Assembly: GCA_034430615.1 (NCBI GenBank)
Contig: DAOUEJ010000044.1
Location: 1 to 19,113 of the forward strand
Origin: E44-bin32 sp034430615
GTDB lineage: Bacteria; Chloroflexota; Anaerolineae; Anaerolineales; E44-bin32
Direction: 5' to 3'
Length of the DNA: 19,113 bases
In this document: piece after piece, positions 6,641 through 14,620 of the stretch
Numbering within the stretch: the first letter of the stretch is position 1
Layout: every line of letters begins with the position of its first letter
Notes under the pieces: generated by a model
Told to the model about the DNA's origin: nothing
The model's input: only the letters and a program-made list of their open reading frames with translations
Databases searched by the model: none
Position numbers and translations under genes: made by a program

Positions 6641-7339
6641 TTAGCTGCTGCCTTCTGGCAGATCAAGCCGATATCCCATTCCTCGGATCGTTTTTATAAA
6701 CTTGGGTTGGTTTGGATCTGCCTCAATCGCCGATCGGAGCCAGCTCATGTGCACGTCGAGGGTGCGGGTGTCTCCCGTGTAATCCGTGTGCCAAACCTTC
6801 CGGATCAGCGTCTTGCGCATCATAAGCCGCCCTGGGTTTTGCATGAAAAGTTCAAGTAGTCTGGTCAGCTTTGGCGTGAGGCGGGATTCCTTCTTCTGGC
6901 ATCGCACCCGGCACTTTGCGAGGTCGAGCTTGATGGGTCCGGCTACAAGAACCTGGCGCTCATCCCCGGGCAGTAGGCGCTCGATCCTGTTCAGAAGCTT
7001 GCGTGGTGTGAACGGATGGACGAGTGTTATGCTGGCCCCATTCCCCGGATCTGGCAGGGATCCTTCCGGTGACACAAGGATGATTGGTGTCCCATCAAGC
7101 GCCGCTCGCGCTTTTCGTGACATACGCGTCCCGCTGGTACGCATCGAGGCCGCGTCCAGGATCAGGACGTCTGGAGAATTGCGCTTTGCCTCGTTAAGCG
7201 CCTTTTCCAGAGAGTGATGAATCTGAACACCAAACCCTTTTCTTTCAAGGGCAGGCGAGAATGAGGGAGCGTTTGCGCGGCTGCTTTCTAATATGACAAT
7301 TTCTGATTTAGGCATGTAAAGCCCTGGGGCTAGAACCAT
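6641..7339 (-). CDS. Orphan OmpR/PhoB-type response regulator with degenerate receiver
   Basis: The 232-residue protein has an N-terminal receiver-like domain (about 10-122) and a C-terminal winged-helix DNA-binding domain (about 132-230, ending FIKTIRGMGYRLDLPEG, the usual wing motif). The phospho-acceptor position is present (D62 in DVLILDAAS). The acidic pair after strand 1 is reduced to ILESS, however, and the conserved KPF lysine is replaced by His (VHPF at 107-110). No histidine kinase is adjacent. It may therefore respond to something other than a classic phosphorelay, or act phosphorylation-independently. The start is ambiguous between ATG at 7339 and ATG at 7315 (MPKSEI), and neither has a convincing Shine-Dalgarno. 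The protein from the second start would lose only eight non-conserved residues. Confidence 0.85.
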   Translation of the reverse strand: MVLAPGLYMPKSEIVILESSRANAPSFSPALERKGFGVQIHHSLEKALNEAKRNSPDVLILDAASMRTSGTRMSRKARAALDGTPIILVSPEGSLPDPGNGASITLVHPFTPRKLLNRIERLLPGDERQVLVAGPIKLDLAKCRVRCQKKESRLTPKLTRLLELFMQNPGRLMMRKTLIRKVWHTDYTGDTRTLDVHMSWLRSAIEADPNQPKFIKTIRGMGYRLDLPEGSS

Positions 7340-7373
7340 CTAGCAGCACTATTATAAGCGCTGCCGGTTAATC

Positions 7374-7401
7374 ATTATACCGTCTTTCGAGTTCTCTGCA
7401 A
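7374..7401 (-). promoter_or_regulatory. Predicted promoter of the response-regulator gene
   Basis: On the minus strand, TTGCAG (7401-7396) and TATAAT (7379-7374) are 16 bp apart, giving a start near 7367. A second TATAAT occurs at 7356-7351, without a good -35, and would place transcription about 5 nt before the first ATG. Two alternative -10 boxes 23 bp apart are therefore possible. Confidence 0.5.
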
Positions 7402-7442
7402 CTGGGACCTTTGGGACAATTAAATTAACTTGACAGGACGAT

Positions 7443-8534
7443 TTAAGATTCGCGCTGGATGTCCGCTAACCCAAGCCGGGTGCTTGAACGGATCTTGCTG
7501 ACACCGCCACCTTCCTGTCGGGAGCGCCCTCCACCGAAGGCCCGGAAAGGCGTCTCGCCAATAATCTGCGCGCGTGTCAACGCAAATGCAGCCGGGCCAA
7601 CCCAGAGTGCGAGCGGTGATAGCATCTCAGCCAATTCCGTGCCTGGTTGAGACCAACCCTGCCAGCGGCTAAGAATGAGCTGGCGACCGATCACCCTTGC
7701 GGCTGCCATCATCTCTTCCTCACGCGTGCCCGACCTTCCACCGGAGCTCAGGAGCCAGGTAGGCATCTCGCTTTTCCCGCAAAAGTATTCGAGATGACAC
7801 CATTCCTCTACATCCTGGCGCCAGGCGGGCTCTCCCGCCGCCTCGATGAGTTTCGCAGCCCCAAATGCTGCCGAGCCGAATGCTGGCCCGCTCCCGACGA
7901 AGACGGTTCCAGTGCCTCTAGACTCATGCGCTGCTTGTTCCGCAAGCTGCACCTGCGGCGGAGCCCAGTCCAAGAATGCTGGTTCAAATGCATGCATCGC
8001 CGCCGCTAAGTTGTCTTGTTCGGGGGAGGGAAGAAAAGCAAAGGCTAGCGCAGCAAGCATGATTAATGCCGCCGAATAACTTGGCATTCCTGGCCCCAAC
8101 TCGAGCTGTGGAATCTCCAGACTCAGCGTCCTCTCCGCAGTTCTGGCGAGTGCGCTGGATGGGTTACATGTGAGGGCAAGGGTATTCGCCCCGAGCTCCT
8201 TGGCGATTTCCATCGCCTCGATCGTGCGGGCGACCTCCCCTGAAGCCGATATTCCAATAGCGAGAATCGGAGCCGGGTCGAGTATCAAACCAGGGAGCAG
8301 ATAGCGGCCTGCTTGCATGGAGTGCAAGGCCATCACCTTCGCTCCAGTAGCCTTTCCGAGCAACATCTCCATCCCCAACGCAGCGCAATGCGAATCACCA
8401 CAACCGAAGATCATGATCATCCCCGGGAGTGTCCTGATCAGATCCAAATCCGATACTTCAATTACCGAGCGCTCCCAAGCCTGATGCACAAAATCAAGCC
8501 AGGGCTCGAATTGATCGACCAGTCCAGTTGTCAT
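7443..8534 (-). CDS. Double SIS-domain sugar-phosphate isomerase/deaminase-like protein
   Basis: The 363-residue protein contains two SIS (phosphosugar-binding) domains, resembling the isomerase half of GlmS and AgaS-type proteins. The first covers about 36-165, with GCGDSHCA (44-51) and the sugar-phosphate loop GISASGEVARTIEA (94-107). The second begins near 205 with VFVGSGPAFGSAAFGAAKLIEAAGEPA, followed by DVEEWCHLEYF, which aligns with the ELKHGP-like catalytic region of the GlmS family. There is no glutaminase domain. It probably binds or converts an amino- or keto-sugar phosphate in the cytoplasm; the substrate is unknown. AGAGGT lies 5 nt before the ATG at 8534. The gene is divergent from the sugar-kinase-like gene at 8570 with only 35 bp between starts, which supports a joint role in sugar metabolism. 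Confidence 0.8.
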   Translation of the reverse strand: MTTGLVDQFEPWLDFVHQAWERSVIEVSDLDLIRTLPGMIMIFGCGDSHCAALGMEMLLGKATGAKVMALHSMQAGRYLLPGLILDPAPILAIGISASGEVARTIEAMEIAKELGANTLALTCNPSSALARTAERTLSLEIPQLELGPGMPSYSAALIMLAALAFAFLPSPEQDNLAAAMHAFEPAFLDWAPPQVQLAEQAAHESRGTGTVFVGSGPAFGSAAFGAAKLIEAAGEPAWRQDVEEWCHLEYFCGKSEMPTWLLSSGGRSGTREEEMMAAARVIGRQLILSRWQGWSQPGTELAEMLSPLALWVGPAAFALTRAQIIGETPFRAFGGGRSRQEGGGVSKIRSSTRLGLADIQRES

Positions 8535-8562
8535 TGGGACCTCTCAGAGTGGAAGGTATAAT
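8534..8562 (+). promoter_or_regulatory. Promoter of the PfkB gene, predicted leaderless
   Basis: TTGGGA (8534-8539) and TATAAT (8557-8562) are exactly 17 bp apart. Transcription would begin at 8569-8570, which is the ATG itself (8570). The -35 box overlaps the start codon of the divergent SIS gene. On the other strand ATTATACC could act as part of the opposing -10, so both genes may be controlled from the same 35 bp. Confidence 0.6.
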
Positions 8563-8569
8563 CGCCATC

Positions 8570-9583
8570 ATGATGAGTGCACCACCAAAATTCATTTTCC
8601 TTGGGGGACTACGGGAGGATTATTGTATCACCCATGACGGGCGAACGATCGATGGTGCGCTTGGAGGCAATGCCATCTACGCTGCCGTGGGAGCCAGGTT
8701 GTGGACAGACTCGGTGGGCTTGCTTGGCCGGGTTGGCTCGAATTTTCCAAGCCAATGGTTAGAAGCCATTGCGGGGGCCGGGGTTGATCTGTGTGGGATC
8801 AGGACCTTGCCCGAAGCGCTGGATATACGCACTTTTTACGCCTATTTATCCCCCGATGAGCGAACGGACACACAACCCGCGCTTCACTACCAACGAGTCG
8901 GTCAAGCACTACCAAAAGCATTGACTGACTATGTATCCTCAACCCGCGGGCAGGATCAACGTGAGAAGTACTCGCCTGCCGCCGTGCGCCCCGATGACAT
9001 ACCTGAGCGGTATTTCAAAGCTCTCGGACTCCACCTGAGTCCTGCAGATTATCTCTCGCACTCCGCGGTTTCCTTCAAATTCCAGGATCAGTCTTCCGCA
9101 CTCGTTACCCTGGATCCTTCGGAACGTTATATGACCCCTACATTTCGAGACGATCTCCCCCGCTTGCTCCATGGGCTGGATGCCTTTCTTCCCAGTGAGA
9201 GAGAGGCACGGTCCTTCTTCCCCTCGTCAGGTATTGATTATTGGGATCAAGCAGATGCGTTTGCCTCGATGGGGCCAAAGGTGGTCGTCCTCAAACTCGG
9301 CGCTGCTGGTCAAATTCTATATGATCGGGAGAACAACATGCGCTGGCGGATACCGGCTTATCCTGCCAAAGTACGCGATGTTACCGGTGCTGGTGATGCC
9401 TACTGCGGGGGTTTTCTTGTTGGTTTGGCAAATACCGGCGATGCGATTGAGGCGGCACTGTACGGTACAATCTCGGCCTCGCTGGTCATCGAGGGCTCGG
9501 GAGCATTATTTGCGCTCCAGGCTGCACCTGGGTTGGCACAAGCCCGGCTGGAAGCCCTACGCAGCGCAGTGAAACCAGCATGA
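8570..9583 (+). CDS. PfkB/ribokinase-family carbohydrate kinase
   Basis: The product phosphorylates a sugar, nucleoside or related alcohol with ATP. From the ATG at 8570 it is 337 residues (ATG 8573 is equally possible). The family's N-terminal glycine motif is GALGGNAIYAA (29-39), and the C-terminal signature DVTGAGDAYCGGF (270-282) includes the catalytic base D276 and the anion-hole GAG. An in-frame start at 8528 lies within the divergent gene and upstream of the promoter, so it is rejected. The central section (about 95-165) is longer and less conserved than in a typical PfkB kinase and contains a charged loop around 124-147. The gene overlaps the next by 4 bp (ATGA), implying translational coupling with the M20 peptidase. 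Substrate not predictable. Confidence 0.85.
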   Translation: MMSAPPKFIFLGGLREDYCITHDGRTIDGALGGNAIYAAVGARLWTDSVGLLGRVGSNFPSQWLEAIAGAGVDLCGIRTLPEALDIRTFYAYLSPDERTDTQPALHYQRVGQALPKALTDYVSSTRGQDQREKYSPAAVRPDDIPERYFKALGLHLSPADYLSHSAVSFKFQDQSSALVTLDPSERYMTPTFRDDLPRLLHGLDAFLPSEREARSFFPSSGIDYWDQADAFASMGPKVVVLKLGAAGQILYDRENNMRWRIPAYPAKVRDVTGAGDAYCGGFLVGLANTGDAIEAALYGTISASLVIEGSGALFALQAAPGLAQARLEALRSAVKPA

Positions 9584-10689
9584 CCCTCAATCTCGAACGC
9601 CTCCTTGAAAACGCCGTAGGGCTGCAGTCAATCCCTGCACCAACCTTCCATGAAGTAGCGCGCGCAGCGGCCATCGAAAAGCTATTTAGAGACATTCCCG
9701 GCCTGGATGTCAGTCAGGATCAAACAGGAAATGTGCTGGCAAGGATCGCCGGTGCGTCGGGCCAACCACTCATCATCAGCGCTCACCTGGATACGGTGTT
9801 CCCTCTTGAAACCTCGCTCGAACACCGAATTCAAGGGGATCGCATCTTTGGACCGGGTATTGGCGACAACGCCCTCGCCTTGGCCACGTTGGTGGAGCTC
9901 GGGCACATCATACAACCAGGCCATTTTTCATCCGATCTGTGGCTGATTGCAAATACGGCTGAAGAAGGGCTGGGTAATTTAGCAGGCATGAGAGCGATCG
10001 TCGATCGTTTTAGCAACTTGCCGCGTGCTTATTTGGTGCTGGAAGGGATGGCGCTCGGGCACATCTACCACTGCGCACTTCCAGTCCGGAGATTCCGGAT
10101 ATCTGTTCATGGTGAAGGGGGTCACGCCTGGGTCCACGCCGGTCGGCGCTCAGCTCTGCATCTATTACTCCAGATTGGGGCAAGCATTACGAAGATCCGG
10201 CTCCCTAAGTATCCGAGGACGAGTTTGAACATCGGGTTGATTAAAGGTGGTTCCAGCATTAACTCGATCGCCGGTTTGGCTGAGCTTGAGATCGATCTTC
10301 GCTCGGAAGACACGGCGACCCTCGATAAAATCGAACTTGGCATCCGGCGCTGCTGCAATATCAAGCGCTTACCAGAGGAGATTGAGATCGGTATCGAGCG
10401 CATCGGCAGCAGGCCCGGTGGGGCCATTGATTCGGATCACCCACTGGTTCAGGCCGCGATTAGGGCCACCCGAAAATCCTGCCGGATTGAACCAGAGCTG
10501 GGCATCGCATCCACTGATGCGAGCCTCCCACTGAGCCTGGGTCTTCCGGCAATCTGCGTAGGGATTACCCTCGGCGGGCATGCCCACAGCCTTGATGAGT
10601 TTATCGACATTGGTCCCATCCCGAATGGTTTTTCGGCCTTGCGAGAATTGATTGACAACTTGATGCGTGATGCCGGATCCTTCGATTAA
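9580..10689 (+). CDS. M20-family metallopeptidase/amidohydrolase
   Basis: The 369-residue cytoplasmic enzyme belongs to the ArgE/DapE/PepT/carboxypeptidase G2 superfamily of dinuclear zinc hydrolases. Expected metal ligands are visible: H69 and D71 (SAHLDTVFP), D96 (GPGIGDNA), the catalytic pair E128-E129 (NTAEEGLG), E155 (LVLEG) and H336 in GGHAHSLDE (332-340). The dimerisation/lid domain occupies about 172-290, beginning with VRRFRISVHGEGGHAW. No signal peptide is present. Its start codon overlaps the PfkB stop by 4 bp, so it is the second gene of a two-gene operon. Substrate could be a peptide or an N-acylated amino acid or sugar. Its stop codon overlaps the stop of the convergent gene at 10686. 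Confidence 0.88.
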   Translation: MTLNLERLLENAVGLQSIPAPTFHEVARAAAIEKLFRDIPGLDVSQDQTGNVLARIAGASGQPLIISAHLDTVFPLETSLEHRIQGDRIFGPGIGDNALALATLVELGHIIQPGHFSSDLWLIANTAEEGLGNLAGMRAIVDRFSNLPRAYLVLEGMALGHIYHCALPVRRFRISVHGEGGHAWVHAGRRSALHLLLQIGASITKIRLPKYPRTSLNIGLIKGGSSINSIAGLAELEIDLRSEDTATLDKIELGIRRCCNIKRLPEEIEIGIERIGSRPGGAIDSDHPLVQAAIRATRKSCRIEPELGIASTDASLPLSLGLPAICVGITLGGHAHSLDEFIDIGPIPNGFSALRELIDNLMRDAGSFD

Positions 10690-11468
10690 GGCGTTGGAGG
10701 CGCGCTAGGCGTTGAGGGGAGCACTTCGAATCGTGAAGACGTCATCCAGCGCTCCCCGAAGAAGATCTGGACCTCATACTCTCCTGGCTGCCAGATCGGG
10801 CGCTCGCACTCTGTATAGCCATAACCCCCTGTTCCCCCATCCCAGAGCTGGGTTTCCAGGCAGATCACCTCGGCCCCGAGGTACCAGATAGCCGTCCAAC
10901 GCATGCTATCCTGAAGGTTGTTGTACGTAAATGCCCCATAGATGCGGCCGGTGGAGTTCTGAAAGTCTTCTTGCGGGTTGACCGGTTGGTTTTCCCGGTC
11001 GATTTGCCTCGCAAATACGGGTGGGCTGAAAGCAGCTTGGTCAGGTGGCAGCTTGGTCTCGCGAATGAGCAGTAATATCTCCGGCGGGAGCCCAGGCGTG
11101 GGGGTAATGGTCGCTGTTGGCGTGATTGTCCCGGTGGGCGTGATCGTCGGGGTTTGCGTGATCGTCGGGGTTGGAGTGATCGACGGGGTCAATGTAATCG
11201 TGGGCGATGGCGTGACCGAAGCTGTGGGTGGAATGATCCGGTACGCTACCTGGCGTCCAACGCGCGTCGAGACAAACCCGCACAGGAGAGCGATGGCACC
11301 AACCAGCAACCAACGCCACCCTTTCGCAATCCGTCTCCGGCGAAGCAGAAAGTAGCGCAACCTGTTTGCAGAACGGATCTGCAGGCTACCTGCGAGGACG
11401 CCACCCACCCCTAGCAGGAGAAAACCGACGATAATCCAGGTTACAATCTGGTCGATCGTCATGTTCAT
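10686..11468 (-). CDS. Two-helix membrane protein with Thr/Pro repeat stalk and C-terminal beta-rich domain
   Basis: I do not recognise a named family. The 260-residue protein has transmembrane segments at about 7-29 and 51-69. The loop between them is strongly basic (RLRYFLLRRRRIAKGWR) and therefore probably cytoplasmic, putting both ends outside. Residues about 82-126 are a TITPTP-type Thr/Pro repeat, a likely extended, possibly O-glycosylated stalk. A C-terminal domain (130-253) of alternating hydrophobic/aromatic character (FTYNNLQDSMRWTAIWY, GEYEVQIFFGERW) looks like a beta sandwich displayed at the cell surface. Its ATG overlaps the stop of the upstream GH36 gene by 4 bp, so they form an operon. 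A second Met two codons later is an alternative start. A surface sugar-binding role is only a guess from context. Confidence 0.78.
   Translation of the reverse strand: MNMTIDQIVTWIIVGFLLLGVGGVLAGSLQIRSANRLRYFLLRRRRIAKGWRWLLVGAIALLCGFVSTRVGRQVAYRIIPPTASVTPSPTITLTPSITPTPTITQTPTITPTGTITPTATITPTPGLPPEILLLIRETKLPPDQAAFSPPVFARQIDRENQPVNPQEDFQNSTGRIYGAFTYNNLQDSMRWTAIWYLGAEVICLETQLWDGGTGGYGYTECERPIWQPGEYEVQIFFGERWMTSSRFEVLPSTPSAPPTP
11101..11208. repeat. 18-bp coding minisatellite (Thr/Pro stalk)
   Basis: Six imperfect tandem copies of an 18-bp unit of the form GGCGTGATCGTCGGGGTT (plus strand) start at 11101, 11119, 11137, 11155, 11173 and 11191, with partial units on both sides. On the coding minus strand each unit encodes six residues of the pattern T-I-T-x-T-P. 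Copy number could vary between strains by slippage without breaking the frame. Confidence 0.85.
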
Positions 11469-13810
11469 CCTTCACTCCAAAAAAATCGTGCTTCTTGAAC
11501 GCCTTGAATTTTGGCCTCAAACCGGTACAAACCAGGCTGGATCATCGCCCAGAACAGCTCCTTGCCCGCCATTGTAGCCTGCATAAGCTGACCTGGGAAA
11601 GCCACCCAGAACTTTCCTAGCAGATCTCGAGCCTCAAACCCGATGTGGGCTACAACTTCCTGCGTATGCTTGTTCCATGATTGGATCTCCTGTCCCTGGG
11701 AGAAATGCAGTGTGCTGCCTAACCACTCGGGACTGGGTTGAGAGGGCCTGAGCGCCACACAGCGAACGGATCGAGCGGGGATGGTCCAGGCTTGTGGTTT
11801 TGGCAATACAAGTGAATGGTACTCCTCTGCCCAAAAATCAAGGCAATGAACCTCACCCTGCCAGCCAGTGGCATTCATGAAACGTTCCGGATCCCAGAAC
11901 TCAGGCCGATCACCCAGATTGAATACACCGAGCAATATCCATCGTCCTACGGCACCCTCGAGAGGAACTGCTAGTGTATAGAGCGAGCCATCCTGATCTG
12001 ACCAGGCTGTTTCATGCTGGATATCCAGCGGGGGTAGGATGCGGCCTCCCCAATGCAAACGCACTTCCGGGAGATCCATCATCCTGTCGGAGAATATCGC
12101 CGAGCCACCCGAGAGCGCGACAGCCGAGATTAGACTCTTCACCTCAGATTCAGACAGTGCGGAATACGCAGCACGCAGCAGCACGCAATCTGGATCATTA
12201 ATCCACCAACGCCGGTTTATGCCAGTCCGCAGGACTGTGTTCCGGATCGCGTTCCTGGCAGCTGGAAGACCCGGATCCTCCCTTACCCAATGGGAGAGCA
12301 GCCCGAGCCGTGGTTTCCAATGCGGGGCTACATCGGGTCCAATTCGCATACCATCGAATATACCAATCCCCGACCCAATTGGGCAGCCACACCCGATCAG
12401 CTTTACCTGATCACCCACAGCCTCCCGAATCCTTCCTAGGACTGCAGTCATTGCCTGGGCACGGGTGAGTGCCGGGTTAAAGAAATTCCCGGGGAGCGCT
12501 CCGGCGTAGAGGAAGTCGAGCTTGAGATATGTGTACCCCCACTCACCTGTGACCCTGCTTACCAAATCAGCTAGAAAGTCGAGAACTTCGGGGTGTGTTA
12601 TATCGAGCACCCTGGGAAACGCGTCCCATCCCCAACCGGGATTCACAGGAGTGTCATTCGTATGCCTCAGGACCCATTCTGGATGCCCCTGAACAAGCCT
12701 TGAGCGGCGATCGGCCAGAAAGGGGGCCAGCCATAATCCGGGTTGTTTCCCTGACTGCCGAATGCGGTCGGCAAGCAATCTCAAGGGATCCGGGAACCCG
12801 GCGGTGCGTGTATACCAATCCCCGACCTTTACCTGAAAGCCATCGTCAATCTGGATCAGGTCAAGCGGGAGCAAATGATTGTACTCTTCACTCCAGGCTA
12901 CATGCTGGTCAATATCCGACTGGGTAACTCCTGTAAAAAGTGTGTACCAAGAGCACCAGCCGACAGGCACCTCCTGGCTGTAACGCGCCTGGTTATCTTC
13001 CCCCACTGCCTTGAAGTACGCGTCCCCTCCTCCCGGATAGACGCTGCTGATCCGTTCCAACCAGACCCAATCAGTCGTGAAGGATTGATCGGGAGCAAGC
13101 TCGATCCTATCCAGCGCGCTGACGAAAGTCAATGAAATATCAGCGCCACGCTCTTGCATATAGATCCTACCGAATGCCTGTCGCTGCGAGAGATAGCCTG
13201 CGACAACCCCATTTCCGATGCTACGGTCTCGCAGGATCGTGTACATCTCTGAATAGGCTTGCTCATCCCACTCTGCGCCACTGGGGAATCCTTGTGCTTC
13301 CTGCATCGGGCGGGTGAAACGACCCAATTTCGTGCGCGGAATAGGCGCTCCCAATCGCTTCCACCCGGCGTAGCTCCAGCTCTGCCAGCCATTGTGCAGA
13401 AACTCGATCGTTTTTATTGGCTGCTCTTGGGATCCGGAACCCTGTGAATCGGGAGTTGGACCAATCCTACCAGCATCTCCCCGAGGTGGCATTTTAATCA
13501 GACCAGCAAGGGCAATCCATTCGAGACGAATGGATTCGAGGAGATGATTTACGAGGATCAGGCGCCAGCACATTGCCTGGGCGGGCGCAGGCTTCTTTGT
13601 CTGCAGCCTCAGGACCAGTTGGTAACCCGGAGTTGATCCAGTGCTTCCGATCATGTCTTGCAGCACACCTGATCCTGTGATGTTTAGATCTTCAAAGCGC
13701 CCACATTCTTTCAATTCGCCATCCGGAGTCCTCCCTTGAACTTCATACGAGAGATCCTTCCAGACCAAGCCTAAACCGCTCTGGATATCATCCAACCGTC
13801 GATCCACCAA
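11465..13810 (-). CDS. GH36-type alpha-galactosidase-like glycoside hydrolase
   Basis: The enzyme should release terminal alpha-linked galactose (or a related sugar) from oligosaccharides by a retaining mechanism. The 781-residue protein has an N-terminal beta-sandwich region (1 to about 275) and then a TIM barrel opening VGWCSWYTLF (283-292), with LIQIDDGFQ (318-326) and PGLWLAPF (357-364). The nucleophile region is YLKLDFLYAG (428-437), nucleophile D432, and the acid/base candidate is D493 in RIGPD. These are the clan GH-D signatures. A C-terminal all-beta region follows. No signal peptide is seen, so it is probably cytoplasmic, requiring import of the substrate; no transporter is in the window. 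The start is TTG 13810 or GTG 13807, because AAGGAG precedes them by 5 and 8 nt. It is transcribed divergently from the sigma-factor gene. Confidence 0.88.
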   Translation of the reverse strand: MVDRRLDDIQSGLGLVWKDLSYEVQGRTPDGELKECGRFEDLNITGSGVLQDMIGSTGSTPGYQLVLRLQTKKPAPAQAMCWRLILVNHLLESIRLEWIALAGLIKMPPRGDAGRIGPTPDSQGSGSQEQPIKTIEFLHNGWQSWSYAGWKRLGAPIPRTKLGRFTRPMQEAQGFPSGAEWDEQAYSEMYTILRDRSIGNGVVAGYLSQRQAFGRIYMQERGADISLTFVSALDRIELAPDQSFTTDWVWLERISSVYPGGGDAYFKAVGEDNQARYSQEVPVGWCSWYTLFTGVTQSDIDQHVAWSEEYNHLLPLDLIQIDDGFQVKVGDWYTRTAGFPDPLRLLADRIRQSGKQPGLWLAPFLADRRSRLVQGHPEWVLRHTNDTPVNPGWGWDAFPRVLDITHPEVLDFLADLVSRVTGEWGYTYLKLDFLYAGALPGNFFNPALTRAQAMTAVLGRIREAVGDQVKLIGCGCPIGSGIGIFDGMRIGPDVAPHWKPRLGLLSHWVREDPGLPAARNAIRNTVLRTGINRRWWINDPDCVLLRAAYSALSESEVKSLISAVALSGGSAIFSDRMMDLPEVRLHWGGRILPPLDIQHETAWSDQDGSLYTLAVPLEGAVGRWILLGVFNLGDRPEFWDPERFMNATGWQGEVHCLDFWAEEYHSLVLPKPQAWTIPARSVRCVALRPSQPSPEWLGSTLHFSQGQEIQSWNKHTQEVVAHIGFEARDLLGKFWVAFPGQLMQATMAGKELFWAMIQPGLYRFEAKIQGVQEARFFWSEG

Positions 13811-14011
13811 ACAAGCTCCTTCTGATGCGGTCCTTCACCCCTGACTGTTCAACCCTTCACGCTCGATCCCATGGTTGACCTGACCATCGCCGAAGTTGCT
13901 CCCACCGCTTGACGTACCCCAGCGCGTAGTGTCGCGCTCACACGTGGCGAGGCACCCGTGCGGTATACTTTAGCCCGGATCATTCCAGGGAAGCAACCAT
14001 TCGAGTTATTT

Positions 14012-14620
14012 ATGCATCCAAATGATACGGAAAAAACGTTCACGATTGAAGCCTTGCGCGAGGGTGATAAGCAAGCGTTCTCGGTCATGGTGGAGATGTA
14101 CTCACCTCCGCTTTACAGATTGGTCCTGCGTATGCTGGGCGACTCGCAGGAAGCGGAAGATGCCTTACAGGAGACCTTTATCCAGGCTTTCCGTAAGATC
14201 CACCAGTTCGAAGGTCGATCCAGGATCAGTACCTGGCTCTACCGGATTGCCGCCAATCAGGCCTTGATGCGGTTGCGAAAGCGAGAACCGGTTTTCATCT
14301 CAGTGGATGAACCTGTCGATACCACGGAAGGAGGCCTGCTGCCTCGCCAGCTTCGTGACTGGTGCTGCCTGCCGGAGGCGGAGTTCATGTCAAGCGAAGC
14401 CGCACAGCGCCTGGACCATGCCATTAATGACCTTTCACCTGCGCTCAAAGCTACTTTCGTGCTTCGCGACCTACAAGATCTTTCCACACGAGAGACAGCG
14501 GAAATCCTTGAAATCAGCGAATCGGCTGTGAAAACGCGATTGCTGCGCGCCCGGCTTGAGCTGCGAGAGCGATTGAGCGATTACTTCGGGGAACGTCTGG
14601 AGGCTTTAGACAATGGGTGA
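14012..14620 (+). CDS. ECF-type RNA polymerase sigma factor
   Basis: This 202-residue group 4 (RpoE-like) sigma factor directs RNA polymerase to a small regulon. Region 2 spans about 24-90, with GDSQEAEDALQETFIQAFRKI and the -10-binding helix ISTWLYRIAANQAL. Region 4 spans about 135-188, ending in a helix-turn-helix (STRETAEILEISESAVKTRLLRAR). There is no extra C-terminal domain. The ATG at 14012 is chosen over an in-frame GTG at 13958, because a TATACT -10-like box lies at 13964-13969 and homology begins after 14012; its Shine-Dalgarno is weak. The gene overlaps the anti-sigma gene by 8 bp, typical of a sigma/anti-sigma pair with coupled translation. The -35 region is not consensus sigma-70, so autoregulation by the factor itself is possible. 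Confidence 0.93.
   Translation: MHPNDTEKTFTIEALREGDKQAFSVMVEMYSPPLYRLVLRMLGDSQEAEDALQETFIQAFRKIHQFEGRSRISTWLYRIAANQALMRLRKREPVFISVDEPVDTTEGGLLPRQLRDWCCLPEAEFMSSEAAQRLDHAINDLSPALKATFVLRDLQDLSTRETAEILEISESAVKTRLLRARLELRERLSDYFGERLEALDNG

Noticed and set aside
11101..11208. Tandem repeat as a possible CRISPR or regulatory repeat
   Set aside because: It is contiguous 18-bp repetition in frame within a gene and encodes a Thr/Pro stalk.
12039..12410. Plus-strand open frames inside the GH36 gene
   Set aside because: Shadows of a 781-codon gene with complete catalytic motifs; none has recognisable similarity.
13811..14011. Operator or paired promoters in the GH36/sigma divergent region
   Set aside because: Only one TATACT-like -10 box (13964-13969) was seen, with no good -35 and no clear palindrome, so nothing firm enough to list.
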